64,000 nucleotides of DNA from Riptortus pedestris (lineage: Eukaryota > Arthropoda > Insecta > Hemiptera > Alydidae): contig CM032228.1 in the NCBI GenBank assembly GCA_019009955.1, forward strand, positions 224,874,501 through 224,938,500, in the 5' to 3' direction. Shown here piece by piece: positions 20,801 through 33,184 of the stretch. The number at the start of each line of letters is the position of its first letter. Position 1 is the first letter of the stretch. The notes under the pieces were generated by a model that had not been told where the DNA came from, ran no database searches, and saw nothing but the letters and a program-made list of their open reading frames with translations. The position numbers and the translations under genes were made by a program.

Positions 20801-21180
20801 GCAGTTTCGTCCATGACGGACTTTTTGTCCTCTTTCTCCCCAACAAAAACCAAAATTTAATAATCCGTGTACATTAAGATGGATATATCACATTCAATGA
20901 CATACAAGATCATAATGAAAATTGCATGGGTAAGAAAGAGGGTTTTCTGAAATCTTAAAACAAAGCAATTGGAAATGACTTCATTAATATTTGAGTTACC
21001 GAAAAATTCTTGGATCTCTAATTCTAGACATTGGTTATACACTATTTAGTATAATGAGTCATTTAAAAGTTGTCGCTTTCCTGAACACTAATATTCACCC
21101 CAGATTTAGTCATTAACGAAATCTATATTTGGTTTTACATATAAATAATAAATGTTTTGAGTTATGGTTCAATAATAAAT
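20800..21180 (+). mobile_element. Decayed family B copy
   Basis: Contains 'ggttttctgaaatcttaaaa', 'aatatttgagttaccgaaaa', 'attggttatacactattt', 'gtcattaacgaaatc' and 'ttggttttacatataaa'. A 'tccatgacggactttt' scrap upstream resembles the family A end in reverse. Confidence 0.55.
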
Positions 21181-22206
21181 ACGACTTCTACTGGCATGAT
21201 GTTTTCTGAACTATTACGTTCAGAAATAAAATTCTGCCTTCAACTTATTTTCCAGATATAAATATTGTCGTGAATGTGCGTGATGATCGTAGAAAGCGCT
21301 CATTCCGTCGGTGTCTATGAATAGGTTATAGAAGCAACAAGTAGGCTGCGAACGGGGACAGAAAGCGTTAACAACGGATTATTTACAGAGTTATTTGAAG
21401 GTCCGTTGCAAAGCGTGCTGTTGTCAGCCGTCGTCCGATGAACATTGGGCATAACCAGTTTCGACATGGTCACGCGGGCTAAAATAATTTAATGACAAGT
21501 AAATATTACTTTTACACCCCCTTTTGTGCCCCACCAGCAAAAAATGAAAAAAAAAGTGCGACATTTTTTCCCCAGTTTTTTTTTTTTTTTTTTAAGAAAT
21601 ATCTCCTATTTCTTGTTTTCAGCGGCACTTTTAACAATGGATAATAATGTTATCAACAGTCATTTTAATTGTCATGCTAAATCATCCATATTGTTTATAT
21701 TTTGAAGTATGTTTATATTCTAAACAAATTTCGTTTCCATGTACCAATGTAAAGGATGTATCGTTACCAGGAAAATTGTTGGTTTTCAGATTTGAACTGA
21801 ATATCCTTTTTGACCCTACTTATTTCCCATAACAGAAAAATGACCAGAACTAGATTGTTGAAATATCATATTTAGGGCTGTTGAAACATAAAGTTGTCCA
21901 CTTTCTCTTTTGATTGGAATAAAATAAGTGAGAGGGGGGGGGGGGGAGATTATGAGGAGCGCCAAAGTAAACAATTTGAAATTCCAGCGTAACTGTTTGA
22001 GATTCAGAAAATTTGTATTAGAGTCTTCATTTTTTATTACGTATACTCAAAAATGACTAATCCTAGAGCGTCGAAAATACATATTTCGGACTGTTGTACC
22101 TCCTCCTCTAGCTGTCCATCTGTTCTTCATACTTAATACAGCTACAAAAGATTAGTACAGAGACTTATTTGTTTATCATAAATAGATATATAAATTGTAT
22201 TCTACA
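21181..22206. other. Unassigned stretch with homopolymers
   Basis: T17 or longer near 21577-21594 and a G13 run at 21934-21946. No gene or repeat recognised. Confidence 0.4.
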
Positions 22207-22440
22207 AAGATTTTCATCTGATGAATTGGAACGGTTATATTTTTGAAGTTGGCATTAGTTAGGGGTGGAATCTAAAAGCTCATCACAAATAACTCCATTA
22301 ATGTTTTAGTTAAAAAATACATAGGTCAAACAATTGTACACTATAAAATTTCTTGGCAAATTTTTAATGTAATAGTTAAGAAGAGATACTGTACACAATT
22401 TTTCTATCACATATTTTCCTTCCATTTGTAGCATCAACTA
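22207..22440 (+). mobile_element. Very decayed family A/B fragment
   Basis: Only 'ggggtggaatctaaaagctc' and 'aataactccattaatgtttt' resemble the family interior. Confidence 0.3.
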
Positions 22441-22907
22441 AAGCGTGTGAACCATAGGACCCATTCATCAACCTTTTGATAATATTGATAAGAGGATAGT
22501 GACGTGATAAGGCGGGGAAAAAACCTTGAATGGTAGGTAGATAAGAAGTAGCCTACAAGGACATTTGAAGGCTCGGTGTTTGGGCCTACCTGCTCGGGGC
22601 CCCCTCAGAGTTTTTTGAGTGTATCCGGTGTTGGGAAAAAGGAGGGAGCAGCCACAAGGAATGTTGACAACATCCTTCAAAATGTCACCAGCTTTCGAGA
22701 ATGTGGGAATGTTTATGACTAATTGAGTTGAGTTCTTGAGAAGCAGAAAGTCTTCTACCTAGGAGGTGGTGGAAATCAGATATGTTGGGAGCTGTAAAAT
22801 TGACTGTTGTAGCTCGAGAGGCTATTGTATTGTTGATTGATCGGCAACGTTGTGATGTTTAACGTTATATGTAAAACTCATGATGAGTTTCGTTCTTAGC
22901 AAAAAAC
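22441..22907. other. Unassigned stretch
   Basis: A short GC-richer block lies at 22560-22680. Nothing recognised. Confidence 0.4.
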
Positions 22908-23770
22908 GTCCGTCACGCAGGGACTGCGTAAACTAAGGAGATTTCCCTCTTGAAGTTCAACAATAGATAAATCTACATACTGGCTGAATATTTCAGCGTG
23001 AATATTAAGTGAATAAATACAAGCGATAATGAGAAACCTGTCCACGCGAAGCGGCAGAAATGTAAACAGGTCTGCCAACCTCATAACAAAAAAAACCAAT
23101 TACTGAAATATACCAAAATATAACATATTCATTTTATAGAATACTATATACTATATCTAGTACTGAATTTATAATGAATCAGAATAATTTTTAACTCAAT
23201 TAATCAAATTTTAGTAGTCCAAGAACTTAAACGGGGGGGGGGGTGTCACCAGAACATATTTTCATGAATCTCGTATAATAAAGTTCTTTTCAAAGCAATA
23301 TTTAGTATTTATGCTTCGAATAATGTGTTTTATTATATATTTATTATTATTATTATTTATTAACATCCACTTTTTGCAACTTAGGCTAATCGGGACGGGT
23401 TATCTACAGGTTACCACCCTTTTCTAGCCATGGTGGGATTTTAGGACGTTATTTAATGAATTTCGTCACTAAATAATTTCCTTAGCCCAGGCAAGAATCG
23501 AACTCGCCACTCTAGGTTTACCATGTGAGATAAAGGTCAACGCTTTAACTCGCATCGCCCCTATTATATAATAGAGAATTGTTTATGTAACATATGTAGA
23601 GCTGGGGGTTCACTGAAGGCTGAAAACTGAAAAATGCAAATATCTCGGTCGAGAATAAATGTACGTACATAACAATATTTATAGTACATTTAATTTGCAA
23701 TAAGATTTACTCTATACACTTTTTTCAGTCCGACTTATAGTTACGGAAATATATTGTATATATAACATGT
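22908..23770 (+). mobile_element. Family A copy, long subtype, split by a SINE
   Basis: Starts GTCCGTCACGCAGGGACTGC, shares the extra module with 17024-18011 (for example 'atactatatactatatctag' and the poly-G/'tcaccag' block), is interrupted at 23341-23561, and resumes with 'gagctgggggttcactgaag' and 'aatatctcggtcgagaat'. The microsatellite and palindromic end are lost. Confidence 0.85.
23341..23561 (-). mobile_element. tRNA-derived SINE with target duplication
   Basis: On the minus strand the copy reads from a box-A-like region ('gcgagttaaagcgttgacc'), through box B 'gagttcgattcttgcctggg' and 'ccctattagcc'-type body blocks ('cgtcccgattagcctaagtt'), to an (AAT)n tail. A perfect 9-bp duplication (tattatata) flanks it at 23332-23340 and 23562-23570. 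It lies inside a family A copy, so it is the younger insertion. Confidence 0.9.
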
Positions 23771-24735
23771 TCTTCTGTTAATAGTACCAGCAAAAGGGGA
23801 AGGATTTAATGGAAGAACATAAAGATATCAAAATATCTCTATTACTGTCAGGCGAATAGAATAAATGTTATATAGAGAATTTTGTTCAAAAATTAAATTT
23901 TTATAATGGTTGCTCTATACATTTCTTTTGTCATAAATATTGAGCTAGTTATATATATTTTTTCCATTCTTTAATGAACCCCACTTCTGATAACCACACA
24001 TTAACAGTAGTATTTAGAGGTAAGCTTGATATTCACGGGAACGAACAAAGGAATAATGTCACGCAGGGATTTTCCTGAATTTGACCATCCATAAAGAAGT
24101 CAAGAAGCAAATTCGAATCATCCCAATAAAAACAGGAATGAAGATAATTCCACTGGATCCATTGTTAAAAACATTTTTTTTCATATAGCAGGTTATTGTT
24201 TTTTTCTTCTTCCAAAAATATAACCTCTTGTGCAGATTTCAACCTAAAAGTGCTTAAAATATTTCATATTTAACCTTTTTTAACATTTTAAGTTGCAAGT
24301 TCTGCTAAAAAGCTTAGAGCTGGTCATGTATATATGCCACCCGTTGCTGTAGACTCCACACAAAAACTAAAATAAAGAAATATTTCACTGAAGAAGATCA
24401 GGAAGTGTGGAAACGTGGGAATAGTGGTGGGCGCTTTCTCTGATTCAACCTAGATTCACGAGGACTTATGAATGAATGACTGGCCTATGTGGGAGATTTT
24501 ATCTCAAAGAAAGTTAGTTCTAGGCCAGTGAGAGGACCAGCTGGTCGTGCTACATGGAACAAATCGTTCACTTACTAGACGTTCAAAGTCATCATTGTAA
24601 TGTGACATTTATGCAATTTAATTGAGATGGGGTCCTCTGGAGGAGGAGTCTCGGCATTTCTAATTGTAGAGCCTCGGTAGGAATGCCCTTCAATGGCTAA
24701 GGGACGGGTGATTAAAAGTGTGTTCCATCCAAATT
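23771..24735. other. Unassigned stretch
   Basis: Scattered short blocks of family A ('aatgtcacgcagggatttt' at 24055) but no continuous copy. No gene recognised. Confidence 0.4.
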
Positions 24736-24739
24736 TTTT

Positions 24740-25250
24740 AAAGTATCATCTCTATTTCCACAATAAAATATATATGGTTATCTACCAGAAACATTATAAT
24801 TTTCAAATTAGTTAGCTACTCCCCTATTTCCTTAATTAAATTTAGATGTATGCCTCAAGGACATAAAATTTTTCAAAATTAATTAAAGTAACTTCCCTAT
24901 TTCCTTAGTCAAATTTAGATGTATGCCTCAGAACATTAAATTTCTCCTTATTATCTTTAGTAACTATCCTATTTCCTTTAATTAAATTTAGATGTACACC
25001 TACTTCAAATACTAGATTTTTCCAAATTCTTTAAAGTGATATATTTATTTCCTGACTCAAAATCTGTTGAATAAACACAAAAAATTTAGATATCTCAGAA
25101 TTCTTTAAGCTGACATCTGAATTTTCTGTACCCAATATAGAGGTTCGTTTGTACTTAAATTCACGTCCCCATTTCCTTAATCAAATTTATAACTATGCCT
25201 ATCAGAATCATAAGATTTCTATAATTTCTTTAAATTATGACAGAAGCAGT
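24740..25250. repeat. Degenerate about-70-bp minisatellite
   Basis: The core 'ccctatttccttaattaaat' followed by 'ttagatgtatgcctca' recurs at about 24822, 24892 and 24965 and more faintly up to 25250. Units differ by many substitutions and small indels. Confidence 0.75.
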
Positions 25251-25335
25251 TTAGATGAATGCCTGCATTGTAATATTTAGTTTCACCTTCTGAAATAAAT
25301 GAAGTGTTGATAGAGTGAAACCAGAATAATAAAAT

Positions 25336-26061
<726 letters not shown>

Positions 26062-26690
26062 AGTGGCTTGTAATTACGTTTCAGTGCAAATCGACCATTT
26101 TTATTTAATGCCAAGGTACTTTATTGTTGTTTTATAGTTATGGAAGTTGTGGCCTTTGTAAGTCTAATGTATAGGTTCCACAGTTGTTTGTATCTATTAA
26201 TATTTGAAGAGAACGCGTTGGCTTTCTGAGAGGAAATATAGTATTGAGATAGGGATCAAGGGCAGACATCTTGCCGGCAAAATAAAACGTCAGCGATATA
26301 TAAGTGGTTCAAAACAAGCAGGATTTATCCTGGCAGCCGGCCCGTTCTGATGAATGGCGCTAGAGGGCAGCACCAGGCACTGACCTTGAGGTCGCCCACC
26401 AACCCTTAATGTCCCTTCCTGATTTAATCGTAAGAAGCATTATCCACACATGTGTTAGGCGCCCAAACATATGTCTCTGTCCATGATTTATTGTTCCTCT
26501 ATGTCAATCTTCTTTGTCACCTACAGACTTACCTACAACTAAAAAGACAAAAACAACAAAATGCTGATTAGGTGTTACTTAAAGAACGTCAAGTTGGGTA
26601 GGTGTCTCTTTTTTAAAAGCAGGCTACCTACCTTAAAGACATTTTTCTTTACTTCTTTTTTATTTTGTTAATCATTAACCATTTTATTTT
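26062..26690. other. Unassigned stretch with a GC-richer core
   Basis: 26260-26440 is markedly GC-richer. It includes 'gcgctagagggcagcacc' (26357-26374), which fits the CTCF core consensus. No coding content recognised. Confidence 0.35.
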
Positions 26691-27215
26691 TAAAACAAAA
26701 TTTCGAAATACCTCTGTTATTAAGACTTTATTATTACTCTATACAATATTTCTCTAACGCTAAAATTAACCAAGATTCGTTTTTTATTTAGTTTCCAGTT
26801 CTGGGTATGAATCACCTCACTCATACACGTTTTACGTCAGTGATAAACCATTATATCATAAAGTTTCTTATTTAAAGCTTAAATGTGTATTAATTTCAAC
26901 GCGATAAGAGGGATAAAACACAAAATTAGAAATATTTTCATTGTTATGAATTTGATCGAAAAAAATTACATAAAAAATCTTCTTTCAAATTTAATGATCT
27001 ACAACTAATTGTTGTTCTATACATTTGTAATCTAATTCGAACGATGACCAAGAAGTTTGCATATTTTTAGTTTTCATCCTCCTGAAAATCACTACTGTTC
27101 ATAATGCGATTTTCTCTTCGAACACCTGAGCCACTAAAAATCTAGTTTTGAAGACCGGAAACGTAGGTTTCTTTTTGGAAGAAAAATGGGGAGCGCGTGG
27201 GAAGTCCTCTCAGTT
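26690..27215 (-). mobile_element. Decayed family A copy or copies
   Basis: 'ttcgaaatacctctgttatt', 'atgaatttgatcgaaaaaaa', 'atcttctttcaaatttaat' and 'tcagtttacgcaactgac' follow the minus-oriented order, with the first block repeated. At least two overlapping remnants are likely. Confidence 0.5.
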
Positions 27216-28679
27216 TACGCAACTGACTGTTGTCATCTGGGAGCAATTCCATTTGTCGTGAAGTAAAAGTTATATTGGTCTCTGTCTTAGCCCTTTACCC
27301 GTAGTAGCTTGTTCCATAAAGTGAAATGTGCTAGGAAAAGGGACCCATTCTTATCAGAAATCTCGCTTTAGATGGGAAGATCCATAAAATAAGTACGCTT
27401 CCATGAAGAATATTTATAAAACGCTTAAGACTGACGATGATAACTTTGAAACAAACCTTCTGTAACGTGAAACCCAATGTGGAAGCTGCAAGATTGGTGT
27501 TATACAGGTTTGCGCATCTAGCGGTCTACAATGACGAACACAGATATAACCAATGCCGTACTTCCTACGTCCGATAGACGTTTGAAGAGCGCGATACTTA
27601 TAGCTCTGCATAAGAAAAGATAAGCCGAAAGGAAGTATGCCAATTTTCAGTAGGCCAATAGTAGAAAAGTGGGGAAGGAGGACAAGATTGAGGTGCCATA
27701 ATTACAGGCTGCCTAAAAGCCGTAGGTAGCTGTCAAGATTTGTTTCATACCTGAAAACAATTGGAAGTGAGGAAATGATTTAACAGTTCATTAATTCTCT
27801 CCGGTGTCAGGGAATGCTCTGGCTACCTGAGGTAGTGCAACTGAAGTGTTAAGGTCCGGTTTTCAAAGTTCTTATGAGTTACGGTACAGGATTGTTTAGA
27901 TTTGGGAATTAGAGGTATTTTGTTTGTACTTTTGTGCTCTAAAATTGTCTTGGGGGAAAGGCTATGGTGACCAATGACTCTTCATGAATAGCGTAGGGAA
28001 TTCTGCCAATAGTACGTCGGCTCGTCGAAAGGTAACCCGGAACCCATCTGCTCTAGGACTGGAACCCCCTATGGGAGGTATTTCGAACAACTATATGTCA
28101 GCACAGAAGGATCAGATGTCGTGCCAGATTAATGTGTCTGTACATAGAACCTTATATTACGAGTGATGTAAGATAAGAATTAGAAAGTTTAGTAATAGTA
28201 AATGGATGAAGTATGACAGGCTGACCAAACAGAAAAGAGAGTCAAGATCAGGTTGCTTGACGCTGATACAAGGACTTGAGGAAGCTTAGGGACCTCCAGG
28301 GGAAATTATCCAAGACGGTGATAGAGGCCCAGGTACTGCAAAACTCGTAGCGCCTGCACGTGAGTCAAACGACCAGTTATATGCCACAAGCACCCTACAT
28401 GGACACTGCCCCATTAGATACTGCAGCCCGACAGGAATCCAGAACACAGCCGCCATACGTCCCCCGTTACGGCCAACCGCACCAGTTCCCAATTATGAAT
28501 TCCTAATCCAATCCTAATTAGTGGATCAGACCACTAAACCAAAGCTACCCGAGTCTCCCACTCTTCCCTTATTAAGCCTGGTATACAAAATGGCAGAAAC
28601 CATATTCGTACAATTTTAGGAAAGATAACTGCAATTAACTAACACGTTCTTTCTACAAAAACAGTTTTCTAAATAACTC
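27216..28679. other. Unassigned, mixed-composition stretch
   Basis: Several GC-richer short frames (27414-27611, 27984-28166, 28286-28492) lack splice context and recognised residues. No repeat family identified. Confidence 0.4.
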
Positions 28680-28807
28680 TAATAAGAAAGATCAAGTTAG
28701 TTAATTGCTGAAATCGGACCAGTGGTTGAGATGGGTTTAAAGGGGGGGGATTTAGAAAATTTGAAAAACCTTCGTCATTATATGTCGGATGGAAAAGTGC
28801 ATAGAAT
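28680..28807 (-). mobile_element. Family A fragment left of a retrotransposon insertion
   Basis: 'aagaaagatcaagttagtta', 'gctgaaatcggaccagtgg' and 'tcattatatgtcggatgg' are the minus-oriented interior. The sequence breaks at 28808. Confidence 0.75.
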
Positions 28808-29395
28808 CATTTATTTAGTTTATTTAGGTGTGTCGCAATTTAAGCGATTCACACATTTTCTTTTTATGATTCTAAAATAGTAGAGGTAAAGCCACCTTAT
28901 AAAAACCAATAAAAAAGGTTAAAAAATCTACAGAGGTAGGTAAAAATACGGTAATTTATTTTTTCTCCAGTGGATATTATTGCAGTCTATTTATTATTAT
29001 TATATTATTTAATGTTATATCTGGTTGTAAATGTGTGTGTCTTTGAGGTGTTTCATGACTTTTGTAATGTATGGGCTGTCGTCGTGTAGTAGTTCAGATA
29101 GGTTGGTGGGTAAGTTCTTGTCAGTTATTAGTCTGCAGTCTGTAAGTAAGTGTTTGATAGTCAGTTGTGTATTGCAGAGTGTACATAATGGTGGTTCAGT
29201 CCTAGTCATGAGGTGTCCGTGTGTTATCCGTGAATGGCCGTGCCTCAAACGAGCAAGGACTACTTCTTCTCTTCTAGTATCCTGATTACTGGACAGCCAT
29301 TCACGAATAGCGTTTTTTATTTCTCGTAGTTTTGTGTCTGTCAGATGCCATTCCGCTTCCCATTTTAGGCTGACCTCTTTTTTAATGAGTGGGGA
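28808..29395 (-). mobile_element. 5'-truncated Jockey/I-like non-LTR retrotransposon
   Basis: The minus strand contains the end of the pol ORF (stop at 29015-29017), a 3' UTR of about 200 bp and an A-rich tail 'aaataaactaaataaatg' at 28808-28830. The 5' end is truncated at about 29395, as is usual for target-primed integration. It interrupts family A/B sequence. No clear target duplication was found. Confidence 0.85.
29015..29395 (-). CDS. Non-LTR retrotransposon pol, C-terminal fragment (intact frame)
   Basis: About 125 codons read without a stop on the minus strand: PLIKKEVSLKWEAEW, then EVVLARLRHGHSRITHGHLM and PPLCTLCNTQLTIKHLLTDC. The 'RLR.GH.R.THG.LM' block and the C-x2-C-x7-H-x4-C knuckle are the standard ending of pol proteins in the Jockey/I group, after the RNase H-like region. 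The reverse transcriptase itself is gone, so this is not a functional protein. The open frame suggests a younger insertion than the RT fragments at 18674 and 59742. No start codon is expected, since the fragment is 5'-truncated. Confidence 0.82.
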   Translation of the reverse strand, partial: SPLIKKEVSLKWEAEWHLTDTKLREIKNAIREWLSSNQDTRREEVVLARLRHGHSRITHGHLMTRTEPPLCTLCNTQLTIKHLLTDCRLITDKNLPTNLSELLHDDSPYITKVMKHLKDTHIYNQI

Positions 29396-29697
29396 ACTCG
29401 AAAATGTAAAATATCTCCGTTATTATGAGTCTGATCGAAAAATGTTATAGAACCAGACTTGTTAAACTATTGATGCTCTACATTTGTTGTTCCGTGGATT
29501 TTTTCGTAACTTGTGTATTAGGCAAGTAATTCCTACTTTCTTGTTTCTTGTCTTCGGTAGCCCCCCTCTATCTCTACTCGCAGATTTTTTCATATAAATA
29601 GAGAATATGTGGTGAGATTAGATGACAAATTTGTTATAGCAGCAACGTGGGAAATCTGGTTAGTTTATGAAGCACGTCCGTGACGGATTTTCATATG
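29396..29697 (-). mobile_element. Family B fragment with family A-like end
   Basis: 'aatatctccgttattatgag', 'cttgttaaactattgatgct', 'tgagattagatgacaa' and 'acgtgggaaatctggttag', ending 'acgtccgtgacggat'. The first 55 bp repeat what lies at 28750-28807, so the two flanks of the retrotransposon are probably different copies. Confidence 0.7.
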
Positions 29698-30163
29698 TAC
29701 AGTATTAATCATATCGTCTGTCAGACGGAAGCAATTGCCTCTTCAATTTATGACTCGAAATACAATTGATGGGACTATTTATTGTCAGGGAAAATAGTCC
29801 TTGAAAATGTATAAAATGGAGCCCGGTGACAAGATGGTGAGACATGGCGAGTGATGTGAAAGCAGCGTAGGCGGCACAATAATGGTTGGGAAGAGATTAT
29901 CCCCACGGAGCCTGTTCTTGGCTCCTTCTTTTTCCCCGGGCCGGTACTCACATAGTTCACTGGGATCTCATACCGGCCAAGGTCGACTACCTTCTAGATA
30001 GCTTCCTTCCCGACAACCAATTGGGAAAACACAGTTAGAACGGAAACGTGAGACAAAGGGCGTTGGGAAAAGGACCTTAGTGAGATCTAGGGGAGAAGAA
30101 TCGCAAAAAAAAAATGTTTAAAGTCGTCAAGGAGCAGTTCAAATAGACGATTTACAAAAAGAA
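29698..30163. other. Unassigned stretch
   Basis: Locally GC-richer with a 61-codon frame on the minus strand. Nothing recognised. Confidence 0.4.
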
Positions 30164-30500
30164 ATCAGTCACGCAGGCTAAGCAGATATCCCAAGGGTAA
30201 TTGCCCAAAATTAACATTTATCTCAAAACGTAATGGCTCAATGATAACAATATTTGGTATTTAGGTATTTCAAATAAAGTGTTCCATATTATTATAGCTT
30301 TTCATTAATATGACATGAGTAGGAGCGGGGGTTTACTAAAAGCCGAATACTAAAAAATGCGAATATCTTGGTTAATAATCAAGATAGTGAAAAAAAAACA
30401 TAGATAACAAAAGAAAATTACATTTGCGATAAAATTTATTCTATTCACTTTTTGATCGGCCTCATTATAACGGATATATTCCGAATTTGTGATTTTCTTC
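30164..30500 (+). mobile_element. Family A copy, left two-thirds
   Basis: Begins 'cagtcacgcaggctaagcag' (internal deletion relative to the consensus end), then 'aaaacgtaatggctcaatga', 'gacatgagtaggagcggg' and 'aatatcttggttaataat'. The part after the C-rich tract is missing. Confidence 0.75.
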
Positions 30501-30869
30501 CTAGTATCGTTCCTGATCTATGATCCTCCTATATTGAATGCCGAACTTTTATTATCCCTACTCTAGATCTTTTAAACATTCCCACCAGCTCTTTCTTATT
30601 GCTTTAGGTGAACCAAATTATATCTTTCTGCGCAGCTTGCTACAGTCCATTCATTTTACCTGTCCCACAGCTGCACAGCTGTCTGCTCCTTGTAACGGCG
30701 CAGATGATTTCAGCTTCTCCTTTCATTAAATTGTAGCTTATCATCTTCCATCAGTGTTCCCTTACAAAGCAGGCAGAGAAAATTTGAATGTCTTGTTCTC
30801 CAATGTCAGCATATTTCCCAGGTCAGCTATTGATCCTACCCTAGTGCATTCAAAACTATTTATATGTAT
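30501..30869. other. Unassigned stretch
   Basis: No ORF of note or repeat recognised. Confidence 0.35.
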
Positions 30870-31050
30870 GATATTTTTCTGTTAATGCTCTTCTGCGGTT
30901 TCAGTTTCTATTTGTTCATTACTAAACTCAATGTTAAAACGTTTCATGTAAAGCTAAAGATAAGATTTGTTTAAGGTGGAAATCGGATCAGTGGGAGGGG
31001 AGGCGGCTTAGAGGGAGGAAGCATTCAAAATATTATGAGTCGGAACAAGA
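30870..31050 (-). mobile_element. Decayed family A interior
   Basis: 'ctgttaatgctcttctgcgg', 'aaaacgtttcatgtaaagc' and 'ggaaatcggatcagtgggag' in minus order, then decay. Confidence 0.55.
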
Positions 31051-31082
31051 AAATCAAGGAATGGAAGTTATTGTTAGGGGTT

Positions 31083-31570
31083 AGCAGATTTCCCTTAAGT
31101 GAAGTTGGCAATTGAGATCGTACTCATGACGCGACTTTCGACAAATATTATTGAAATGTACGATTTTACCCAAGGGATAACAAAAGGGAGGTACGTTCAA
31201 AACTATTCATACCTCAGATACTATGAGTCTATGATTTGGGACAAAAAGTTTCATCATATTTTCTTTTGTTTCAAATTACCACTGTTGTTGGGATTCTATT
31301 TTCTACAACTATAGTTCTATACCTGTTTTCTTAAACTCGAAAATTAACCGAAATATTATATTTATTTGGTTTCAGCCGGTACACAAAAGACCCCGTTTCT
31401 ACCCATCAGATTTTTATTTTGAGTGACTGAGTTCACTAAACATTTGACGTCCAGCTTACATATGAATACCTGTTTACATTGGGTTCTTTCTAAGGGAGAA
31501 ATAGAGAATCGATATTAAGATAAGATCACCAGCTTGCCATTCGAGCGGGTTGAGAAATGTGCTTAGTTAA
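31083..31570 (-). mobile_element. Decayed family A copy with palindromic end
   Basis: Starts 'ttagcagatttcccttaagt', then 'gatcgtactcatgacgcgac' and 'ggtacgttcaaaactattca'. The remainder ('tattaaccgaaatattat'-type and 'gtacacaaaagaccccgttt') is diverged and no full right end is seen. Confidence 0.6.
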
Positions 31571-31609
31571 CTACGAAGGTATAGTAAGTACTTTTTTTCC
31601 TGAACTAGT

Positions 31610-31844
31610 GGAACTCATTCACTGTTGTTCATCAGCGACGAGGCTTATGTTCTCTTTCCTTATTAAAAGCTTTGTTTTCCTCAGTATTCCGGTCCGGTTA
31701 TTGCTATGCACTCTGTGCAATATTATAATGTAGTACATGTAATTTTACAGCCCTGAAGAAGAGAAAATAAAGATTCTCGAAATATCGGCATAAACTAAGA
31801 TTCATTTCACCAACATTGACCAAAACTCCGAAAAGAACAACACA

Positions 31845-31845
<1 letters not shown>
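31610..31845 (+). mobile_element. Penelope-like 3' fragment
   Basis: Contains 'ccctgaagaagagaaaataa', 'agattctcgaaatatcggc' and 'aagattcatttcacc'. The order 'CTGAAGAAGAG..., short stem, CGAAAT' is characteristic of the terminal repeats of Penelope-like elements as I remember them. It abuts the TA tract of the next family A copy. Confidence 0.5.
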
Positions 31846-31932
<87 letters not shown>

Positions 31933-32424
31933 GTTACCGCTCTAGTGGTCGCATTTTTGGTCTTAATCGTTACACAAACTTGATATATAACCATTTAATG
32001 TCAAATAAAAGATCGAGTTCGTTAACGGCTTAAATAAACCCTGGGAGACGGGGGGGGGTGTTAGAGGGGCAAATTTTGAAAATTTGGAATATCTCTGTCA
32101 TTATGCATCCGGTGTAAAAATTGTAAGGAGTGAATCTTACTGAAAAATTAATAATCTATAAATATTCTTATGTTATGTTCTCTCTATATCGAATATTAAA
32201 CGGGATATTTTCATATTTTTGTTTTTGGCCATTAATAAACCCCCACTCCTACTAATGTCATATTAACAATAAGCTGTTATATAATGAATTACTTTACTTG
32301 AAACCTAAATACTAATTATTGGGCTTATTGAACACTTAGTTTTTAAGATAAATGCAAGTACATGACGAACGTGGGAAATCTGCATAGTTAACCTAGTTCT
32401 AGTTAAGTTAGTTGCGTGGCGGAC
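31846..32424 (-). mobile_element. Family A copy beginning in its microsatellite
   Basis: Starts with a long TA tract (31846-31927), then 'gtgttaccgctctagtggtc', 'cgagttcgttaacggct', poly-G, 'aatatctctgtcattatgc', 'cccccactcctactaatgtc' and 'acaataagctgttatataat', and ends 'gttgcgtggcggac'. The palindromic half is missing at the microsatellite. Confidence 0.85.
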
Positions 32425-33184
32425 TTTTCCTTAACATACTAAGGAAAGCCATTGAAAATCTCCTTTACCCCGGTTTCAAAACCAAACTGAAATCCTCTTT
32501 GAAGCCCGACCAATGGATCGACCTTTAAGAGGACCGGGAGCGAAAGGGGTAAATAAATTTATTCAGAGGAGGTCCCTTTGAACTCGCAAGTATTCCTCCA
32601 GAGTGAGGTGGTTCCGATTGGTTTTAAACTTCCGGAGTGACGGCTTAGTTTGTTCAGAGTTTACTCAAAAGTTTCGCTTGAAGAATTTCTTACCTGGCAT
32701 ATGAAACCAAAAGTGGAAGGAATATATTATCATATGAAACAGAATTTTAGATACGAGAAAATCGCATTTATAAATGAACATACCGACTTATGAAGTGTGT
32801 GAAATTTTTAGTTATTGGAGAGAATTTAAATCTAGATAATTTATTAGTTTCTGTACCGATATATAGTTGTGAAGGTCCGAATTAAAATTAAAATTGATAT
32901 GCTACTTTAAACTACCTTAGGTACAACCATGCGCTCTTATTTATGGATCTTGCTAAAATGTAATCTATTAAGTTCCTGTATGTGTATTGAACCATGGTAG
33001 GACCAGTTAAAAATGTCGCCACACAGGAGCTACGTAAACTGAGCAGATTGCTTCCCTGATGGAATTAAATGTTTTATAACATCACAATTACGTCACCTGC
33101 ACATTCTAGTCTCTATTTATACTTTTCTAAGAGCCTAGAAACATAACCAGAACATGAGGTGTGTATCAATATAATAGGTTAAAT
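32425..33184. other. Unassigned stretch
   Basis: Nothing recognised except a lone family A end, 'gtcgccacacaggagctacg', at 33013-33060. Confidence 0.4.

Noticed and set aside
23341..23561. Possible tRNA gene from the box-A and box-B words
   Set aside because: The box spacing is too long, no cloverleaf closes, and copies with target duplications and A/T-rich tails show it is a tRNA-derived SINE.
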